Below, piece after piece: positions 43,084-52,041 of a stretch of 64,000 nt of DNA; position 1 is the first letter of the stretch; the number at the start of each line of letters is the position of its first letter. Below the pieces are notes generated by a model that worked only from the letters and a program-made list of their open reading frames with translations, did not search any database and had not been told where the DNA came from. The DNA comes from Alkalisalibacterium limincola (lineage in GTDB: Bacteria > Pseudomonadota > Gammaproteobacteria > Xanthomonadales > Xanthomonadaceae), in NCBI RefSeq assembly GCF_008017755.1, contig NZ_VRTS01000002.1:62001-126000 (forward strand), written 5' to 3'. The translations under genes and the position numbers were made by a program.

Positions 43084-44380
43084 TCAGCGCGTGTAGGCCC
43101 TGGGCAGGGCGCGCGCGGGGCCAGGTAGCGGTCGCGCAGTTCGGTCTGGCGCGAACGCATCGAGGCCGGGCGACCGTCGAACCAGACCTGCTCGGCGTAC
43201 TCGGCCACGTCCAGCGGGTCGCCGCTCCACAGCACCAGGTCGGCGCGCAGTCCCGGCTCGATGCGGCCCTGGCTGTCGCCGAAGCCGAACACCTCCGCCG
43301 GCACCGAGGTCAGGCCGGCCAGCGCCGCCTCCCAGGGCATGCCGTGGGCCACGGCGTTGCCGGCCAGCTGGCGCACCTTGCGCGCGTTGTGCGAGGCATC
43401 GCCGACCTGGGTGAAGCCGACCCGCACGCCCGCGGCGTGCAGGCGCGCGGCGTTCTCGAGCGTGGCGCCCAGCTGGTCGAAGCTGCTGGGCAGGTTGACC
43501 AGTGCGTCGAGCAGCACCGGCACGTTCGCCGCGGCCAGCTCGTCGGCCACGACCCAGGCCTCGGCCCCGCCGGCGATGACCGGGCGCATGCCGTTGCGGC
43601 GGGCGAAGGCCAGCATCTGCCGGATGTCGGCGGCGCGGTGCACGCTGAAGACCACTCGGCCACCGGCGAAGTAGTCCGCGATCGCGCGCTTGCCGGCCAT
43701 CGTCAGCAGGCCGTGGCCAGGGGCCGGGGCACCCATGTTGGGCTTGGCTTCGGCGGCGGCCTGGTCCAGCAGCATGTACTGCGCTGCGCGGCTGCCGCCG
43801 CTCAGCGGCGAGGCCGCGGCCCCCAGGTTGATGAACAGGCTGCGGCTGCGTCGACGACGGCGTCGAAGCTGCCGTCCAGGCGCACCGCCGCGCCCTGGCC
43901 GGCGACGATGCTGCCGCCGGGCAGGCTCGATGGCGCCAGGACGGTGTAGGTGAGGCCCTCCACCCGGCTCACGCCGATCACCGAGGAGCGCGGGTTGTAG
44001 GCCAGGGTGATGTCGAACTCGGGGCGCCAGGTCGGCTCGTGGGGGGGCGTCATCGCGCCCGGTGCCACCGAGTGGTCGACGGTCGGGCTTTCCGCGGACA
44101 CCTCCTCCAGGCCCAGCGCGGTCAGGCCGCCGAACAGGCCCGGGGTCAGCGGGCGGCCGTTGGCCTCCACCGTGGTGACCCCGGCCGGTGCCGACAGGTT
44201 GGGGCCGACTTCGCGGATGATGCCGCCGCGCACCAGCACGTCGGTGTTTTCCAGCGTGCCGCGGCTGCCGGCGGTATGCACGGTGGCGCCACGGATCAGC
44301 ACGTCCTGTGCGGCGACGATGCCGGCGGTGGAGGCGAGCGCGAGGCCCAGCGCCAGTTGCTTCATGATCGAGCGCTTCAC
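43084..44380 (-). CDS. Amidohydrolase-fold protein lacking the metal site (two frameshifts)
   Basis: About 432 residues with signal peptide MKQLALGLALASTAGIVAAQ. The fold is that of imidazolonepropionase-like amidohydrolases: a beta-sandwich (DVLIRGATVHT) and a barrel ending GLRADLVLWSGDPL. The HxH of PGxxDxHxH is replaced by TPGLFGGLTALG, and the second histidine site reads VIAGGAEAW. Only one candidate ligand (VFSVHRAADI) remains, so it is probably a pseudoenzyme. Bases are missing near 43848 and 43110; correction ends the protein ALPRAYTR. The GTG start overlaps the active partner (GTGA). Confidence 0.85.
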
Positions 44381-45750
44381 GGGGTCACCTCCTGGCCGAG
44401 CATGAAGTCCGACACCGGCTGCCTCGCGGGGTCGTTGCGGTCGTACATCAGCGCGCCGTCGATATAGACCTGCTCGGCCAATGCGTAGCTGCTGAAGGGG
44501 TTCTGGTTCCACACCACCACGTCGGCCATCTTGCCGCGCTCCAGGCTGCCGGTCTGGTCCTGGATGCCCAGCGACTTCGCGGCATTCCAGGTCAGCCAGC
44601 GGATCGCCCGCTCCGGCGGGATGTCCATGCCGGCCCGGCGCGCGCTGCCCATCACCTTGGCGGTCTCCTGGTTGAGCCGCTGGATGCCCTCGGCGGAGTC
44701 CGAATGCACGATCGCGCAGCCGTTCGCCGGCCGGTCGACCAGCGCGATGTTCTCCTGGATCGCGTCGTAGGCCTCCATCTTGAAGCCCCACCAGTCGGCC
44801 CACAGCGCACCGCAGATGCCCGCCTCGGCCAGTTCGTCGGCCAGCTTGTAGGCTTCCACGCCGTGGTGGAACGCGGCGATCTCGAACTCGAACTCGCGCG
44901 CCAGGTCCATCATCAGCGCCATCTCGTCGGCGCGGTAGCAGTGGATGTGCAGCATGATCTCGCCGTCGAGCACGCCGGCCAGCGTCTCGAGGCGCAGGTC
45001 GACGTTGGGCGCGTCGTTGTTGTTGCCGCTGCGGTTGGCGCGGTGCTTGGCCCAGCTCTCGCGGTAGCGCTGGGCCTCGATGAAGGCACCGCGGTAGCCG
45101 GCCATGTTGCCCATGCGCGTCATCGGCGCCTGGTTGCGGCTGCCATACACGCGCTTGGGGTTCTCGCCACAGGCCATCTTCAGGCCGTGTGGTGCATCGG
45201 GGAACTTCATCTCCTGCATCGTGGTGGCGTAGACGTTCTTCAGCGTCACGCCGCGGCCGCCGATGAGGTTGGCCGAGCCGGGCAGGATCATCAGCGAGGT
45301 CACGCCGCCGGCCAGGGCGGCGGCGAAGCCCGGGTCCTGCGGCCACACGCTGTGCTCGGCCCACACCTGTGCGGTCACCGGCGCGGTCATCTCGTTGCCG
45401 TCGGAGTGGGCGCTGGCGCCGGGGCTGGGATAGACGCCCAGGTGCGAATGCACGTCGATGATGCCCGGCGTGACCCACTTGCCGGTGCCGTCGATCTCCA
45501 CCGCGCCGCGGGGGGCGCGCAGGCCGGAGCCCACGCGCTCGATGCGGCCATTGCTCATCAGCACGTCGGCACCCTCGAGGCGCTCACCCGTGCCGGTGAG
45601 CACGGTGGCATTGCGGATCAGCGTCGGCGTCGAGGCTGCCGCCTGGTAGGTGCCGGCGTAGGGTCCTGCATCGGCGGCCAGCGTGGAGGTCGCGACAGGC
45701 AGCGCGAGGAGGACGGCCGCGGCAAGGCTGCGGAGGTGTTTGGGTCGCAT
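44377..45750 (-). CDS. Secreted amidohydrolase with intact metal site
   Basis: A 457-residue periplasmic hydrolase with signal peptide LRSLAAAVLLALPVATSTLA. The binuclear metal site is present: PGIIDVHSHLG (HxH), EIMLHIHCYRADEM, AAFHHGVEAYKLAD and CAIVHSDSAEGIQRL (Asp). The C-terminal sandwich includes GSLERGKMADVVVWNQNP. Family relatives cleave cyclic amides or N-acyl substrates. It overlaps the inactive-looking homologue by 4 bases, so equal amounts of both are expected. The start at 45750 has an AAGGGGA ribosome site. Confidence 0.9.
   Translation of the reverse strand: MRPKHLRSLAAAVLLALPVATSTLAADAGPYAGTYQAAASTPTLIRNATVLTGTGERLEGADVLMSNGRIERVGSGLRAPRGAVEIDGTGKWVTPGIIDVHSHLGVYPSPGASAHSDGNEMTAPVTAQVWAEHSVWPQDPGFAAALAGGVTSLMILPGSANLIGGRGVTLKNVYATTMQEMKFPDAPHGLKMACGENPKRVYGSRNQAPMTRMGNMAGYRGAFIEAQRYRESWAKHRANRSGNNNDAPNVDLRLETLAGVLDGEIMLHIHCYRADEMALMMDLAREFEFEIAAFHHGVEAYKLADELAEAGICGALWADWWGFKMEAYDAIQENIALVDRPANGCAIVHSDSAEGIQRLNQETAKVMGSARRAGMDIPPERAIRWLTWNAAKSLGIQDQTGSLERGKMADVVVWNQNPFSSYALAEQVYIDGALMYDRNDPARQPVSDFMLGQEVTP
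44388..44393 (-). promoter_or_regulatory. Ribosome-binding site that sets a GTG start
   Basis: AGGAGG on the minus strand lies 7 bases before GTG at 44380. It lies inside the end of the upstream coding region and supports GTG 44380 over the internal ATG at 44365, showing translational coupling of the two amidohydrolases. Confidence 0.75.
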
Positions 45751-45920
45751 CGATGGATTCCCCTTGGTGGTCTTCGGCGCCCTTGGCGCCGGCACAGCCT
45801 GCAAGGCTAGCCGTTGGCCCCGGCGGGGGCGTCAGCCAGAAGTCACGGGCCGATGGCAGCATAGCCCGACGCGGGCCGGCTGCCTGCGCCCGCTGTCACG
45901 AAGCGCGCACGGCACCGCGC

Positions 45921-45926
45921 TAGAAT
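45921..45926 (+). promoter_or_regulatory. -10-like hexamer before the AMP nucleosidase gene
   Basis: TAGAAT, 23 bases before the ATG at 45949, stands in the 198-base divergent gap 45751-45948. No -35 at standard spacing was found. The ribosome site AAAGGAAAGGG follows directly. Confidence 0.35.
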
Positions 45927-45948
45927 GACGCGGAAAAGGAAAGGGCGG

Positions 45949-46722
45949 ATGAAAGACAAGAACGAGATCGTGCAGAACTGGCTGCCGCGCTACACCGGCG
46001 TGCCGCTTGAAGCCTTCGGCGAACACGTGCTGCTGACCAATTTCGGCGGCTACCTCAACACCTTCGCGCGACTCACGGGCGCGCAGATCGTCGGGCTGGA
46101 CCGGCCGATGTCCAGTGCCACCGCCGACGGCATCACGATGATCAACTTCGGCATGGGCAGCGCCAATGCCGCCACGGTGATGGACCTGCTCTCGGCGTAC
46201 GGTCCGAAGGGCGTGCTTTTCCTGGGCAAGTGCGGCGGACTCAAGCGCAAGAACCAGATCGGCGACCTGGTGCTGCCGATCGCGGCGATCCGCGGCGAAG
46301 GCACGTCCAACGACTACATGCCGCCGGAGGTCCCGGCGCTGCCGGCGTTCGCGCTGCAGCGCGCGGTGTCGACGATGATCCGCGACCTCGGCCACGACTA
46401 CTGGACCGGCACGGTGTACACCACGAACCGTCGCGTCTGGGAGCACGACGAGGACTTCAAGGGCTATCTGCGCCGGTTGCGCTGCATGGCCATCGACATG
46501 GAAACCGCGACGGTGTTCGCTGCCGGGTTCGCCAACTCGATTCCGTCGGGTGCGCTGCTGCTGGTGTCCGACCAGCCGATGATCCCCGAGGGCGTGAAGA
46601 CCGAGGCCAGTGACGCCACGGTGACCCAGCACTTCGTCGACGACCACATCCAGATCGGCATCGAGGCGCTCAAGTTGATCCGTCGCCACGGCAAGTCGGT
46701 CAAGCACCTCCGGTTCGACTGA
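45949..46722 (+). CDS. amn: AMP nucleosidase, short form
   Basis: Hydrolyses AMP to adenine and ribose-5-phosphate, or acts on related nucleotides. The 257-residue protein matches the purine nucleoside phosphorylase-like fold. Features are NFGGYLNTFARLTGAQ, TMINFGMGSANAATVMDLL, VLFLGKCGGLKRKNQIGDLV, MAIDMETATVFAAGF and LLLVSDQPMIP. It lacks the N-terminal domain of E. coli Amn (484 residues), as in the short type found in Bacteroidetes and some Proteobacteria. The next gene starts 3 bases later. Confidence 0.9.
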   Translation: MKDKNEIVQNWLPRYTGVPLEAFGEHVLLTNFGGYLNTFARLTGAQIVGLDRPMSSATADGITMINFGMGSANAATVMDLLSAYGPKGVLFLGKCGGLKRKNQIGDLVLPIAAIRGEGTSNDYMPPEVPALPAFALQRAVSTMIRDLGHDYWTGTVYTTNRRVWEHDEDFKGYLRRLRCMAIDMETATVFAAGFANSIPSGALLLVSDQPMIPEGVKTEASDATVTQHFVDDHIQIGIEALKLIRRHGKSVKHLRFD

Positions 46723-46724
46723 GC

Positions 46725-47036
46725 GTGGACATGATGAGCGTTGGCGCCCATTTCCTGCTCGCCTCGGTCGCCGTGCTGCTCTACATCGGCCTGGGCAACT
46801 TCCTCTACGTCGGGCGGGTGCTGCCGCTGCTGGCCGACCTCGGCCTGCAAAGCAACTACACCCTGCATCCGCGCCGACGACGCGCGCAGATCGACTCCTA
46901 CCTCGCGCTGATCGAGCGGGTCGAGCATCGACCCTGGTGGGCCGCCTACCTGCGCCACTCCCACATGGCCGGGATCGTGGTGGGCCTGCTCATGCTCAGC
47001 GCGGTGACGCGGATGCTGGTGGCGATCGGTCCCTGA
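46725..47036 (+). CDS. Small membrane protein of unknown function
   Basis: A 103-residue protein with two hydrophobic segments: FLLASVAVLLYIGLGNFLYV and HMAGIVVGLLMLSAV. They are separated by a basic loop (LHPRRRRAQIDSY). The start may be GTG 46725 or the nearby ATGs at 46731 and 46734. It begins 3 bases after amn and is probably co-transcribed. No family is recognised. Confidence 0.65.
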   Translation: MDMMSVGAHFLLASVAVLLYIGLGNFLYVGRVLPLLADLGLQSNYTLHPRRRRAQIDSYLALIERVEHRPWWAAYLRHSHMAGIVVGLLMLSAVTRMLVAIGP

Positions 47037-47112
47037 ACGGCCCGTCCGGCCTTGGATCACCGTCACGCCATCCCCATTACAATGGGTCGATTCGCAATGG
47101 AGAACCGCCCCC

Positions 47113-48042
47113 ATGTCCCTCGACACCACCACCCGCGAGCGCATCGACGCGCTGCTCACCGACAACCGTGTCGTCCTGTTCATGAAGGGTGAGCCGGGCG
47201 CGCCGCGCTGCGGGTTCTCGGCCAAGGCCTCCGGCATCCTGAGCAGCCTGGGCGTGGAGTACGCCCACGTCGACGTGCTCTCGGACGGTGAGATCCGCGA
47301 GGGCATCAAGCTCTACGGCAGCTGGCCGACCATTCCCCAGCTCTACATCGACCGCGAGCTGGTCGGGGGCAGCGACATCATCGAGCAGATGCTCAACGAC
47401 GGGCAGCTGCACGAAGTTCTGGGCCTGCAGGCGCCCGACCGCACCCCGCCGGCCATCACCATCACCGAGACCGCGGCCGAGGCGATCAATCGCGCCATGG
47501 CCGAGGTCGAACCCGGCATGGGCCTGCACCTCGGCGTGGATCCGAACTTCAACGCCCAGTTCCAGCTGGCCCCGGTGACCGGCAGCGAGATCGTCTCCGA
47601 GGCCGAGGGCATCCGCATCCACTTCGACCTGGTCAGCGCGCCGCGGGCGAACGGCATCGAGATCGACTGGGTCGAGGATGTCGGTGGCGCCGGGTTGAGG
47701 ATCCGCAACCCCAACGCCCCGCCGCCGGTGCAGCCGATCCAGGTCGAGGACGCGAAGGCGAAGCTGGACGCGGGCGAACTGGTCGTGGTCGACGTGCGTC
47801 CGGCCGAGGACCGTCGCCAGGCGGCGTTCCCGGGCCCCCATGAAGTGCTGGACGAGGACAGCCACGACCGCCTCGCGGCGCTCGACAAGCAGCAGCCGCT
47901 GGCCTTCCTGTGCCATCACGGCATTTCCAGCCGTCGTGCCGCCGAGCATTTCCGGGGGCTTGGCTTCCGAAACGTGTTCAACGTGGAGGGGGGCATCGAT
48001 GCCTGGGCGCAGCGGGTCGACACCACCGTCCCCCGCTATTGA
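47113..48042 (+). CDS. grxD: Monothiol glutaredoxin-rhodanese fusion protein with an A-type-like middle domain
   Basis: A 309-residue three-domain protein. Residues 1-105 are a CGFS glutaredoxin (PRCGFSAK, C33; SWPTIPQLYIDRELVGGSD), the Fe-S cluster-carrying class. Residues about 110-205 resemble the HesB/IscA fold (ITITETAAEAINRAM, GLHLGVDPNFNAQFQLAPV) but have no cysteine. Residues about 210-309 are a rhodanese domain with active Cys in FLCHHGISS (C267). C33 and C267 are the only cysteines. Likely role is Fe-S cluster trafficking or sulfur relay. A TACAAT -10-like element lies at 47078-47083. Confidence 0.93.
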   Translation: MSLDTTTRERIDALLTDNRVVLFMKGEPGAPRCGFSAKASGILSSLGVEYAHVDVLSDGEIREGIKLYGSWPTIPQLYIDRELVGGSDIIEQMLNDGQLHEVLGLQAPDRTPPAITITETAAEAINRAMAEVEPGMGLHLGVDPNFNAQFQLAPVTGSEIVSEAEGIRIHFDLVSAPRANGIEIDWVEDVGGAGLRIRNPNAPPPVQPIQVEDAKAKLDAGELVVVDVRPAEDRRQAAFPGPHEVLDEDSHDRLAALDKQQPLAFLCHHGISSRRAAEHFRGLGFRNVFNVEGGIDAWAQRVDTTVPRY

Positions 48043-48181
48043 GCGGTCGCGGAATGACGTTCTAGAGTTTTTACGTTAACTTGGCCTCCAGGAACCTCCC
48101 CCAGGGCCTGGACGCCACCATGCTGGCCGCACTCCCGGTGTTCCTGTCGCCAGCGCGCAACCACCAACCACGAGGTGTGCA

Positions 48182-48475
48182 ATGCGTTGGATTTCCATGA
48201 TGACTGCCGCGACCCTGGGTGCGGTGCTGGCTGGCTGTGGCGGGTCGTCGCAGGCCGTTTCGGTCTGCGAGGCGGCGGTGGCCGAGCGCCTGCCGGGCCG
48301 CACCTACCAGCTCGATGCCGATGCGTTGCGCGCCAGCGCCCGCGAGGACGGCGAGGGGGTCGTCTTCCTGCAGGCCCCGCTGGTCATCGACCCGGGCATG
48401 ACGATCGAGCAGCGGCAGACGGTCGAATGCCGCGTGCGTGGCAGCGACATCATCTCGCTCAACTTCATCTGGTAA
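48182..48475 (+). CDS. Hypothetical small lipoprotein
   Basis: A 97-residue protein with a lipobox LAGC (MMTAATLGAVLAGCGGSS). The mature part has two more cysteines (VCEAAV and ECRVRG) and the segment VEKRLPGRTY-like AERLPGRTYQLDADAL. It ends in ISLNFIW. I see no defined family. The last 11 bases overlap the opposing SGNH gene. The 139-base gap before it (48043-48181) holds an AT-rich patch at 48058-48082 that may include a promoter. Confidence 0.65.
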   Translation: MRWISMMTAATLGAVLAGCGGSSQAVSVCEAAVAERLPGRTYQLDADALRASAREDGEGVVFLQAPLVIDPGMTIEQRQTVECRVRGSDIISLNFIW

Positions 48476-49157
48476 GCAGCACCCGCGCGGCAGGCAATGC
48501 CGCCAGCGCCCATTCGCGGTACATCGCCCCGGAGGGGTGCAGTCCGTCGCCTGCCACCATCGCCGGCTCGGCGCCGCGCTGGCGGCTCACAGGCGTGATG
48601 TCGACCCAGGCCACGCCCCGTGCGCGGGATGCTTCGCGGTTGATCGCATTGTAGGCATCGAGTTCGCTGGCGACCTGGTCGAGGTCGCGGCCACTGCCCT
48701 GGCCGAACGGCGTGATGCCCCAGTCCGGTATGGAGAGCACCATGACCCGGCCGGGCTCGCCGCCGGCGAAGTCCACCGCACGCTCGAGCAGTGCCTGGAA
48801 TTCCTCGCGGTAGTTCTGCGTCTCGCGTCCGCGGTACTGGTTGTTGACCCCGATGAGCAGGGTGACGAAGCCGAACGGTCCGGCGGGGGTCGCCTCGTCG
48901 ATGGCCGCGTCGAGCTCGTCGGTGGTCCAGCCGGTCCGCGCAATCGTGGTGGGCGTTTCCAGCGCGATGCCCTCGGCCTGCAGCAGCGCGGCCAATTGAT
49001 GGGGCCAGCGCTCCTCCTCGGGCACGGCCTCGCCGATGGTGTAGCTGTCACCCAGCGCCAGGTACGTGATCGGCGCGGGGCTCGGGTCGGGGGATGGTGT
49101 CATCGTGCATCCGGCAAGGGTGGCCAGGGCCAGGGGGAGGAGGAGTGCGGCCCGCAT
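48465..49157 (-). CDS. SGNH/GDSL hydrolase lipoprotein
   Basis: A 230-residue esterase or lipase-like protein. Lipobox LAGC (C18) marks it as a lipoprotein. The catalytic blocks are ALGDSYTIGEA (Ser39), TLLIGVNNQYRG (block III Asn) and GDGLHPSGAMY (Asp-x-x-His). Substrates of such enzymes include acylated sugars and lipids; none can be named here. It begins 1 base after the aminotransferase stop and so shares its operon. Confidence 0.9.
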   Translation of the reverse strand: MRAALLLPLALATLAGCTMTPSPDPSPAPITYLALGDSYTIGEAVPEEERWPHQLAALLQAEGIALETPTTIARTGWTTDELDAAIDEATPAGPFGFVTLLIGVNNQYRGRETQNYREEFQALLERAVDFAGGEPGRVMVLSIPDWGITPFGQGSGRDLDQVASELDAYNAINREASRARGVAWVDITPVSRQRGAEPAMVAGDGLHPSGAMYREWALAALPAARVLLTR

Positions 49158-49158
49158 G

Positions 49159-50409
49159 TCAGGCGACGCTGCGCGCGCTCGCGGGCGCCGACTCGGCGCG
49201 CCGGGCGAGGACCCGCCCGATGCGCTGGAACACTTCGGCCATCGTCTCCGAATCGGGCAGCAGCGTGATCCGGAAATGATCGCGGCGCGCGAGGTTGAAG
49301 CTCGATCCGGGCACCACGAGAACGCGTTCGGTCTCGAGCAGCTCCACGGCGAAGAGGTGGTCGTCGAAGCCCGTGGCTGCGTCCCCGACGACCCGCGGGA
49401 AGGCGTACATGGCCGCCGCCGGTGCCACCAGGTCCAGGTGCCCGCTGGCAGCGCAGGCGTCGACCACCGCCTGGCGCGAGTCGTAAAGGCGGCCGCCCGG
49501 CCGGCACAGGGCGCTGATCGAATCGGCGCCCTGCAGGGCTGCCTGCACCGCGAACTGGCCAGGCACGTTGGCGCACAGGCGAAGCGCACCCAGCAGGTCG
49601 ATCGCGTGGTGGTAGTCGCCGATCCTGGCGGCGTCACCGGTGAGCACCGCCCAGCCCACGCGCCAGCCGCAGGCGCGATGGACCTTGCTCAGCCCGCCCA
49701 GGCTCAGGCAGGGCACGTCGCCCGCCAGCGGCGCCAGGGGCTGGAACGGCGCGTCCGCATAGACGATTCCGTCGTAGATCTCGTCGGCCATCAGCAACAG
49801 GCCGTGGCGGCGGGCGATGCCGACCAGGGCCTCGAGCAGTTCGCGCGGGTAGCTTGCCCCGGTGGGATTGTTGGGGTTGATCAGCACCAGGGCCCGGGTG
49901 CGCGGGGTGACCAGGGCTTCGATCTCCTCCGGATCCGGGAGGAAGGCATTTTCCGACCGGCACGGGTAGTGCACCGGGAACCCGTCGTTGAGGATCGTGG
50001 CGGCCGTCCACAAGGGGTAGTCGGGACTGGGGAGCAGCACCTCGTCACCGGGGTTGAGCAGGGCACGAAGCGACAGGTCGATGAGTTCGCTGACCCCGTT
50101 GCCGAGGAACACCCGGTCCGCGTGCGCCTGGCTGGCGCCGCGCGCCCGGTGCACGGCCGCAACCGCCTCGCGGGCCTCGGGCAGGCCCTGCTGGTGGCCA
50201 TAGGCTTCACTGGCGGGCAGGCCCCGCGACACCGCTTCGCGCAGATGGGCGGGTGCCTGGAATCCGAACGCGCCGGGATTGCCGATGTTGAGCTTGATCA
50301 GCGTCTCGCCGCGCGCCTCGAGTTCGCGCGCGCGCCGGGCCAGTTCGCCGCGGATTTCGTAACGGACATCGTTGAGGCGGAGGCGGGTGGCCAGCGGACG
50401 TTGCGGCAT
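49159..50409 (-). CDS. PLP-dependent aminotransferase, class I/II (AlaA-like)
   Basis: A 416-residue fold-type I aminotransferase. It has IKLNIGNPGAFGFQAP at the N terminus, FLGNGVSELIDLSLRALL, SPDYPLWTAA, INPNNPTGASYPREL, ADEIYDGIVY and the Schiff-base Lys in LGGLSKVHRACGWRVGW. The C-terminal DHFRITLLPD ends the active site. Among close families it looks most like the alanine/glutamate-pyruvate aminotransferase AlaA. It lacks the N-terminal regulatory domain of GntR-MocR proteins. Operon with the SGNH gene. Confidence 0.88.
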   Translation of the reverse strand: MPQRPLATRLRLNDVRYEIRGELARRARELEARGETLIKLNIGNPGAFGFQAPAHLREAVSRGLPASEAYGHQQGLPEAREAVAAVHRARGASQAHADRVFLGNGVSELIDLSLRALLNPGDEVLLPSPDYPLWTAATILNDGFPVHYPCRSENAFLPDPEEIEALVTPRTRALVLINPNNPTGASYPRELLEALVGIARRHGLLLMADEIYDGIVYADAPFQPLAPLAGDVPCLSLGGLSKVHRACGWRVGWAVLTGDAARIGDYHHAIDLLGALRLCANVPGQFAVQAALQGADSISALCRPGGRLYDSRQAVVDACAASGHLDLVAPAAAMYAFPRVVGDAATGFDDHLFAVELLETERVLVVPGSSFNLARRDHFRITLLPDSETMAEVFQRIGRVLARRAESAPASARSVA

Positions 50410-50461
50410 CGGCGGGGTTCGAAATGGATTCGCGCCAGCCTAGCCCAAGCACGGCCGCCCG

Positions 50462-50863
50462 TCAGCCGTCGCGTGTGCGACGCACGGCGTCCATCCACAG
50501 CGCGGTCGCGGCCAGCGCGACGAAGCCGAACTCCCACACCAGTGCGCCGGTGAAGAAGCCGGTCCACACCTGGTCGATGAGGGCGCCGAGCACCCGGGAG
50601 ATGCCGATGCCGAGGTTGAGCAGCAGCACCAGCCACAGCGCCGGCCGAGCCCAGTGCGGACGGGTGGCGGCGAGCAGCAGCCAGGCCGCCAGCGCGATTT
50701 CCAGCCCGCCGTAGAAGGCCCTGAGTTCGACCGGGGCGGCCTCGCCCGAGAGGGTGATGCCGATGCGGGCCATCGGGTCGACCGGATCCAACAGGAACCA
50801 GCCACCGAAGCCGAGGAAGCCCAGTGCCGCCAGGATCAGTGTCAGTCGAACAAGCCAGTGCAT
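50462..50863 (-). CDS. DUF4345-like membrane protein
   Basis: A 133-residue protein with four hydrophobic helices (LTLILAALGFLGFGGWFLL, IALAAWLLLAATRP and others). The segment DPVDPMARIGITLSG after helix 1 and the second-helix pattern ELRAFYGGLEIALA match the DUF4345 family, whose function is unknown. It lies between the aminotransferase (52 bases away) and the divergent rsgA. Confidence 0.75.
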   Translation of the reverse strand: MHWLVRLTLILAALGFLGFGGWFLLDPVDPMARIGITLSGEAAPVELRAFYGGLEIALAAWLLLAATRPHWARPALWLVLLLNLGIGISRVLGALIDQVWTGFFTGALVWEFGFVALAATALWMDAVRRTRDG

Positions 50864-50937
50864 GGGCGCAGGCTGGGCGCGCGGTGATGAAATCCGTGTG
50901 CACGGGCGCGACCGCGCGGCGCTACACTCCGCCCATC

Positions 50938-52041
50938 ATGCAGCTTGGCGACGACACCCTCGACCACCTCGGCCATCTCGGCTGGCGCCCGGGCGTGGCC
51001 TTCTCGGCGGCCTTGCCCGATGCGCCGGCAGGACGCGTGGGCCGCGTGAGCAGCCAGCACCGCGCCGGCTACGAAGTGGCGGTGGACGAGGACGACGTCC
51101 GGCACGGCGTGCAGCCTCCGCCGGAGTGGCTGCGACCGCGCTTCCCGGCCGAGGATCGCGCCTGCGTCGGCGACTGGGTCGTGCTCGACGCGGAATGCGC
51201 CAACATCCTGCAGCGCCTGCCACGGCAGTCGGTGCTCAAGCGTGCCGCAGCCGGCGAGCACTACAAGCAGCAGCTGATCGCCGCCAACATCGACCATGTG
51301 CTGGTGGTGTGCGGCCTGGACCACGACTTCAACCCCCGGCGGCTCGAGCGCTACCTGCTGCTGGTGCGTGCCGGTGGTTCCGAGCCGGTCATCGTGCTGA
51401 CCAAGGCCGACCAGGTCGACGACCTCGAGCCGGTGGCGGAAGCCCTGGCGGACATCGCGGCGCAGGACATCGCCATCCACCCGGTCAATGCCAAGGACGC
51501 CGATAGCGTGCGCGTGCTCGAGCCCTACCTTGGTGCCGGCCGTACGGTGGTCCTGGTCGGCAGTTCGGGTGCCGGGAAGTCGACCCTGACCAACACCCTG
51601 CTGGGCCTGGAGAAGATGGCGACGGGAGAGGTCCGCGAGAAGGACTCGCGCGGCCGCCACACCACGACCCGGCGCGTGCTGCTGCCGCTGCCCCAGGGCG
51701 GCTGCCTGATCGACACGCCGGGGATGCGCGAGCTGAAGCTGACCGGCGAGGAGAAGCTCGAGGCCAGCGCGTTCAGCGACGTCGAGGCGATCGCCGCAGG
51801 CTGCCGCTTCCGTGACTGCCGCCACGAGGGCGAGCCGGGTTGCGCGGTGCAGGAAGCGCTGGACACCGATGCGCTCGATCCCGACCACGTCGCCAACTAC
51901 TTCAAGTTGCGCGACGAGCTGGCGACCGCTTCGGGCCAGCAGGCGATCCGGCAGGCCCAGCGTGCCGAGGAACGGACACCGGGGCGTGGTGCCGGCCGCA
52001 CCAGCGCAAAGCGCCCGGGGGAATGGAAGGGGCGTCGTTGA
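50938..52041 (+). CDS. rsgA: Ribosome small-subunit GTPase RsgA
   Basis: A 367-residue circularly permuted GTPase that checks 30S maturation. Motif order is G4 (LTKADQ, residues 155-158), G1 (VGSSGAGKST, 208-216), G2 (GRHTTTRR) and G3 (DTPGMREL), the hallmark permutation. An N-terminal OB domain precedes it. A zinc site (CRFRDCRHEGEPGC) and a helical tail with QQAIRQAQRAEE follow. The ATG at 50938 is followed by MQLGDDTL. Its TGA overlaps the next gene (TTGA). Confidence 0.95.
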   Translation: MQLGDDTLDHLGHLGWRPGVAFSAALPDAPAGRVGRVSSQHRAGYEVAVDEDDVRHGVQPPPEWLRPRFPAEDRACVGDWVVLDAECANILQRLPRQSVLKRAAAGEHYKQQLIAANIDHVLVVCGLDHDFNPRRLERYLLLVRAGGSEPVIVLTKADQVDDLEPVAEALADIAAQDIAIHPVNAKDADSVRVLEPYLGAGRTVVLVGSSGAGKSTLTNTLLGLEKMATGEVREKDSRGRHTTTRRVLLPLPQGGCLIDTPGMRELKLTGEEKLEASAFSDVEAIAAGCRFRDCRHEGEPGCAVQEALDTDALDPDHVANYFKLRDELATASGQQAIRQAQRAEERTPGRGAGRTSAKRPGEWKGRR

